Source: Neodiprion pinetum (lineage: Eukaryota > Arthropoda > Insecta > Hymenoptera > Diprionidae). From it: DNA of 64,000 nucleotides. Positions within the stretch are counted from its first letter, which is position 1; each line of letters starts with the position of its first letter. Where the stretch lies: positions 1,178,001 through 1,242,000 of the forward strand of contig NC_060234.1 in the NCBI RefSeq assembly GCF_021155775.2, given 5' to 3'. Shown here piece by piece: positions 58,935 through 64,000 of this stretch. Below the pieces are notes generated by a model. That model was not told where the DNA came from and did no database searches. It saw only the letters and a list, made by a program, of their open reading frames with translations. Both the position numbers and the translations under genes were made by a program.

Positions 58935-61900
58935 GATGGATCTGTATCGAAAGACGGCATACTTGAAAAGTCGTCCGACAATACTCGAAGTGACGTAAAA
59001 TCCGTCGTGATTGGACTTGCGAAGAGCTGAGAACCCGAGTGAATATACGCCCCTCCCGGAAAACATGCTGTCACAAGCAAATTGTCGATATCGTATAAAA
59101 TATCGTGTACATGGTACGTACGTGCCATGTATACACATTTTCACATGTCAAGCCCCGCAACGACAAAATTCCTAGCAAGCCGGGATATCACGATTGGTAA
59201 ATATCGACAATATATTTATTTGCGTAGGCAAGCGGGTAGGTTGAATTCGATTATAGACGACTGGCAGGTGGCCAGCACAATTTAAACGCAGATTCTACTG
59301 CCAGGTAGATAAAAACGTTTAGCATACCTGTAGACAATTATCCATTACTCTACCGCGCATATATATATATATAATTATTTATTTATTTATCCGTCCTATT
59401 TCCCTCCTTATTGGATAACCTATTTCAAAGAATCGTATCAACTCCGTGGCAATACGTGAATTAATTGCGTGCGTAAGGTCGTTTGCGAACGACGTTTAAA
59501 ACCACATCCGGAGACGTTTGATCTCAATTCGCTGTAACTCATTTTTTATCATTTTCCTGTATTTCTCCGTTTAATCGTATTTTTTACCATACGATCCTCT
59601 CCTCAACTCTTACACTCGTGTTATACGATCTTAGATCTCATTGTTTCAAAATTATCACCGATGATGCAACGGCACCAACATATCTTACCGGGAAATTATG
59701 GACGGGGAGTGTTAATTAATTGGAACTCCGCAAACGGTTGCAAAGATATTCATCTCGCGGTTCTTTACAATTCTGCGTTCTAATACCATATAAATCACAC
59801 GTCAATGTTCAGTGATCACTGCAATAAATAAACTCTAATGCCATATAGGTAATAATAACTTTTCATTCCGTCTCTTCAAATTCTGAGAAACAGAAGAAAT
59901 AAATGAAACGAGACTCGGGGTTGCGAATCAGGTCGAAACGAAATATCTCAACAACCGTTGCTGTTTTTTTTATTCCAAAATGTGTCACCTGCTTTTCGAA
60001 AAACGAAATTCTCTAAACAATTGTACGATGCAATTAGTATGAAATTTTAGCATACCAGGCATCGAGTTTGTTTAAAGCGTTTGCAGAATATTTCTATCGG
60101 TGAAAAGAATTAGGATACTTGAGGATTAATTCCGTTTCCATTGTCACGCGTCTGGTTTCCTGCGGATCAACATTTGAATGAACAAAACCGGGCGAGAAAT
60201 GAACAATTCAAAGCTAAATTATCCCTTTTAGAACTCACAGGCGAAGCGATTTAGCCGTAGTTTTGTCTGAGCTGGTGGTTTCATAATTTACATTCATTAC
60301 ATCGAGCCACTTACCAGTTGCGTAGCTAACGTCGAAAGCTTGTGCGCAGAGTAAGGCTTGTATGGGCAAAGACGGCTTATCTTTATTTTTCCACGTTCAT
60401 TCCGGGTTTTTTTTTCTCTATTGTTTCTAATTAAAAATTACAGAAACAGAAATCCGCGTTATATAGTACAGGTAACGTGTACGCGGTAAAAAGGATTTCC
60501 TCTCACCACTTTTTATTTCGTTTATCATTTTTTTTACGAAAGTCGGAACTCTGAATAGCACTCCGTAATTATTTCAAACTTTCCTCTAAAATTGGTTTTT
60601 ATTAAAAAAAACACACACACATTTTTAAGACTAAAACTGAATGATATTTTTGTAATTTTCAGAAACATTCTCAAATATTCTTCGATCGAAGACGATTATT
60701 TGAGGCGAAATCCTAAAGTGGAAACTATTTACTTTGCATATTTAGTTGACTAATTTCTAGAAAGTAAACATTCCTTAATTTGATTAATTTAGTTTTTTCA
60801 TTGGTAATTATTTATTTTTATGCACGAAACGGATAATTATACACGTGCAAGAATGAATAATTATCAATGAAAATACGAAATTAAGCCAATTCAGGAACCC
60901 TTATATTCTTGAAATGCGTCAGATAAGTATGAAATGAAATAATTTCCACTTCCGAATTTGGTCTCAAATGATCGTCTTTGATCGAAGAATTTTGTGACAA
61001 TTTTTTCCCAAATTTCAAAAATATCATTCCGTTTTCCTCTTTAAAACTTGATAAATAAATAAAAAAAAAAAACAATAACGGTTTGAGAGAAGTTTTTTAA
61101 ATATATCACGAGTGCTACTTAGAGTTAGGAAAATCGTATAAAAAATGATTCGCCGAGTTGGCGTGGAAGATACCTCGGGTATGTTTTGCAATCGCTGTTC
61201 CTTGTATCACGATTATTTTTCCACACTGTCAAAACGGATCACAATAAAATTTTTATCAATCACGCTCACTCGACGGATCAATCGAATTTCATTAATTGTA
61301 AAGTTTTACACAGTTTTAGTCTGTATAATCGAACACCGATTTATTTTCTTGTCGGCAATTTACAATCAAGTTTTCAATACAAGGGAAAAGGGCACGGAAA
61401 CAAATCCAATTGAACGAATCGCCTCGGAATCAATCAGCCGCGCGTTATATTTACGGTTCGTCACTGGCGGCCGGCCAGTGTCTCGGTACCGCGTGAGGTT
61501 CAAACTGGGATCAAGCGAAAAGTTCGCGGCGAGGCGTCGGGACGCCAGCGCCGTCTGGATCCCTCAAGCTTTTCTGGCTCTCCCGCCTCAGCCGCGCGCA
61601 TCCAGAAACAACGCGCTTCGTACGCGAGAAATTGACGGGATCGCGAGACGCGCGCGCGATTCGAAAATCGACTCACCGATTCAAGCCAATAATCCCGTGA
61701 TATCTTCGTCGAAACGCAAGTATATAAATAAAGTTCCGTTGGTTCTGTGACAAACTGGAAAGCCTTGCTTTCATTGATTGTCAAGAGCTTTGATTTCCGA
61801 TTGAATGAACGGGTTTGTTTACTTTGCGATTACGTTTAGTTTTTTTTTTTTTTTTTTTTTTTGATTTTTTTTCGGGGGGCGGGGTTTCCCGCACGAACGA

Positions 61901-62304
61901 AGAAGCGAAAATCGTCGAAAGGTGGGAGAGGGGTGAGGTTGTAATAAGAGTAAGAGAGTAGGGTCGACAATTCGCGGCGAGAGGATATTAAGTGGGAAAT
62001 TGCGGGGGATGAAAACGACGACTGTTCCAGGTTTTGATATCCGTCGACGGGTCGGCGTCCCGGCTTCGATTTCCCTTCCGCGCCTAGGCTCAGGGATGAT
62101 TGTGAGCTAGAGAATTAGGAATTATTGGAGGGTGAGTCCTGGAAACACGCGGCAGCAGAAATATACAGCTGATTTAAAACGGTAGGTCAAAGAAATCGGA
62201 AGAGAATGTTCGCTTCTTTTTTTACCGCCTCAAATTTTCAACGCATCTACGTATCCCACTTTTTCTAAAATTCTCCAAGTTTTACATTTCGTTTAATACA
62301 CGCC

Positions 62305-62488
62305 ATGCCGCCATTTTGTTAATAATTTCGATGACAAAAAATTCTAAAATATTCTTGAGACTATAAATAACAAAGTCCTGAAACTCAAATTACTCCAAAT
62401 GTTTTCGTTTTCTTAATAAAAAGAAACTCCTAAAAATAGGTAAGATTTTATACCGTCCAAGCTGTAAACCCCCCTCCCCCACCCTTAA
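62305..62488. mobile_element. MITE, copy 2 (truncated, inverted relative to copy 1)
   Basis: The reverse complement of this stretch matches the interior of the 29.9-kb element (for example GAATATTTTAGAATTTTTT and TTGAGTTTCAGG) and its TIR (ATTTTATACCGTCC then AAGCTGTAA). Only the right TIR is present; the left end stops near GCCGCCATTTTGTT, so the copy has lost one end. Confidence 0.82.
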
Positions 62489-63829
62489 CCATTTCAAAGC
62501 TAAATTAGATCCTAGCGTTGCGATAAAATTTTTCCTCACGGTATCTTTCTGATTTTTATGATTCTGTATTCTTTGATCACGGTATTTAATTTGTTTCAAA
62601 ATTTTCCTAAACACGTGTAAAAAAATTACACGCACGTCCATTACAGTGGACACGAATTTTCTTTTTTCTTTTACAACTTCACAATAATAGGCGCCGAGCT
62701 TGTACATTTCTTTTTATGACACTTCAGACTATTCGAGAAACATTAGTTTTTTTATTTACTACAGGCAGAAAATTAATTTCAAATGGGCTATAAAATTAAA
62801 CACGAGAACGAAAATTACACGCATCTTTTTTCGACTACTTTAGCTGTACTTTTTCGATTAAAAATCATACTTATTGTTAAATGAACGGTCAGTTTTCAAT
62901 ATATTTTTTTCAGGTAGGTATTCGAATTGTTCGTAAAACTTATTCCTAAAAAAAAAAACCCGAGTAAAACTTTTGTTATAAATTTTTGCAATGTATGTAC
63001 ACAGGAACGGATAATAGTACCGAAAGGATTAAAACGTCTATAAACACGTCGAAAATTCATTCACTTGTCATACTTTTCTTTTCAGAACTAGTAAATTACC
63101 ATGATGATTTGTCAAATTATTCAAAAAAAAAAAAAAACTACATTATTACAGTTCTGCCAAGATTTTAACCATTTCGCCACAGAATCCTTTCAATTTTGAT
63201 TACGAAATAATCTAAATCCACACGAAAGACATCTATTTGAATTTTTTCCTGTCTGACAATGACTAGAAAAACGATAATTGTTAAATTCTTTCGAGGATAG
63301 AATTTCTTCTACCCGTATGCAGATATGAAATTGAAATTGCATAGGATGGTGATAAAATTCGTTGGTGACACGATAGCGGGCGCAAAATTATTACAACGTT
63401 TTTACGACCGAGTCGTGAATGCCATTAAAATTGGTATCGCTAATGCCTGCACGATACGCTACAAATTCCTGCCGCTGCGACTCTCTCTGCTTTTCTCTCG
63501 CAACAAACACCCGCGAAATTGATAAGCGAGCCGAAAATGAGCGTAAAAGAATAACATTATTTTCGTACTAATGTGCAGGAATTTTTTTTTTTTTCATACG
63601 TTTGCATGATTTTTTACATTTTGTCACTTTGAGTTTCTTTATTTTCAGAGTAAAAAAAGAGTTATTTATTAATCACCGTGAATATAAAAAACTGTATTCT
63701 CACTACATCTCCACGTTACGAAGTCTAGAGTACAATTTTAAATTATTTAAACATAACATTACAAAAGATTAAATTATAACGACGATATTTTGAGAATGGG
63801 ATAATGGATCCGAATTAAAATTGGTATAA

Positions 63830-64000
63830 CCATGAGGTTTTCGAGTCGCTGAATGCGAAGTCGAAATCAGATTTGCAAAATTCAAGTATAGCTTGTTCAA
63901 CACCCTGAAAAAATAACTAAAACCCTTTGAATTTCGACGAAAATTGATAATGGAAAGTTTCTTGAATCGCTGATGACGAATCTGAAGTCAGATTGGTAAA
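63830..64000. repeat. Dispersed CTGACTTCAGATTCGTGATC repeat, copy 3 (inverted, cut by window end)
   Basis: Read on the minus strand it gives CTGACTTCAGATTCGTCATC then AGCGATTCAAGAAA, and a second module with CTGATTTCGACTTCGCATTC then AGCGACTCGAAAACCTCATG. The modules are about 120 bp apart. Confidence 0.65.

Larger units (their letters stand above)
53864..63829. other. Upstream region of mGluR; no confirmed gene
   Basis: It probably holds the receptor's promoter and any untranslated first exon; a minus-strand donor-like AACTAG|GTGAGC at 58372-58375 is one possible partner. Otherwise it contains the TIR element at 55.3 kb, the repeat at 58.85 kb, the truncated MITE at 62.3 kb, T runs and a GC-rich patch at 61.4-61.7 kb whose 201-codon frame has no recognisable motif. 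Confidence 0.5.

Noticed and set aside
61145..61750. 201-codon plus-strand frame
   Set aside because: First half AT-rich, second half GC-rich, with no family pattern; looks like chance openness across a composition shift.

Overview
The window reads as nuclear DNA of an insect. It has AT-rich spacers, many A/T homopolymer runs and microsatellites, GT-AG introns, miniature inverted-repeat transposons, a mariner relic and two multi-exon chemoreceptor-type genes. The gene set and repeat style would fit a hymenopteran (sawfly-like), but that is only an inference. Nothing here is bacterial: no operons, no CRISPR, no ribosome binding sites.

Two genes can be assembled exon by exon, both on the minus strand. 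(1) 53863 to about 32821: a family C G-protein-coupled receptor of the metabotropic glutamate receptor type. It has 16 coding exons whose phases join without a break into about 1129 residues: signal peptide, Venus-flytrap ligand domain, cysteine-rich domain, seven transmembrane helices and a long cytoplasmic tail. Only the last exon is uncertain in start and frame. (2) 28462 to 25914: a complete 5-exon insect gustatory receptor of 421 residues ending in the family's TYhhhhhQ motif, with a polyadenylation signal 27 nt after the stop.

Layout. 1-12.5 kb: no confirmed gene; a TATA-linked candidate first exon near 2 kb, a dispersed repeat and a foldback near 11.1 kb. 12539-13078: internally deleted mariner with intact ends. 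13.1-19.7 kb: no confirmed gene; ATCGATTAATCG-rich repeats and a CRE-like pair. 19.8 kb: candidate first coding exon of a minus-strand gene. 20-25.8 kb: a possible gustatory receptor relic, an 80-bp perfect palindrome and three unrecognised plus-strand candidate exons. 25.9-28.5 kb: gustatory receptor, with a MITE beside one splice donor. 28.5-32.8 kb: spacer with a MITE. 32.8-53.9 kb: glutamate receptor, with introns carrying a long foldback element and dispersed repeats. 54-64 kb: no confirmed gene; a terminal-inverted-repeat element at 55.3 kb, a second copy of the 29.9-kb MITE at 62.3 kb, and dispersed repeats.

The two receptors are not an obvious functional unit. The most unusual items are two short stop-free introns of 3n length in the receptor gene (one would lengthen intracellular loop 2), two competing open frames for its last exon, and the 80-bp palindrome. 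I found no clear evidence of a wholly new multi-gene system.
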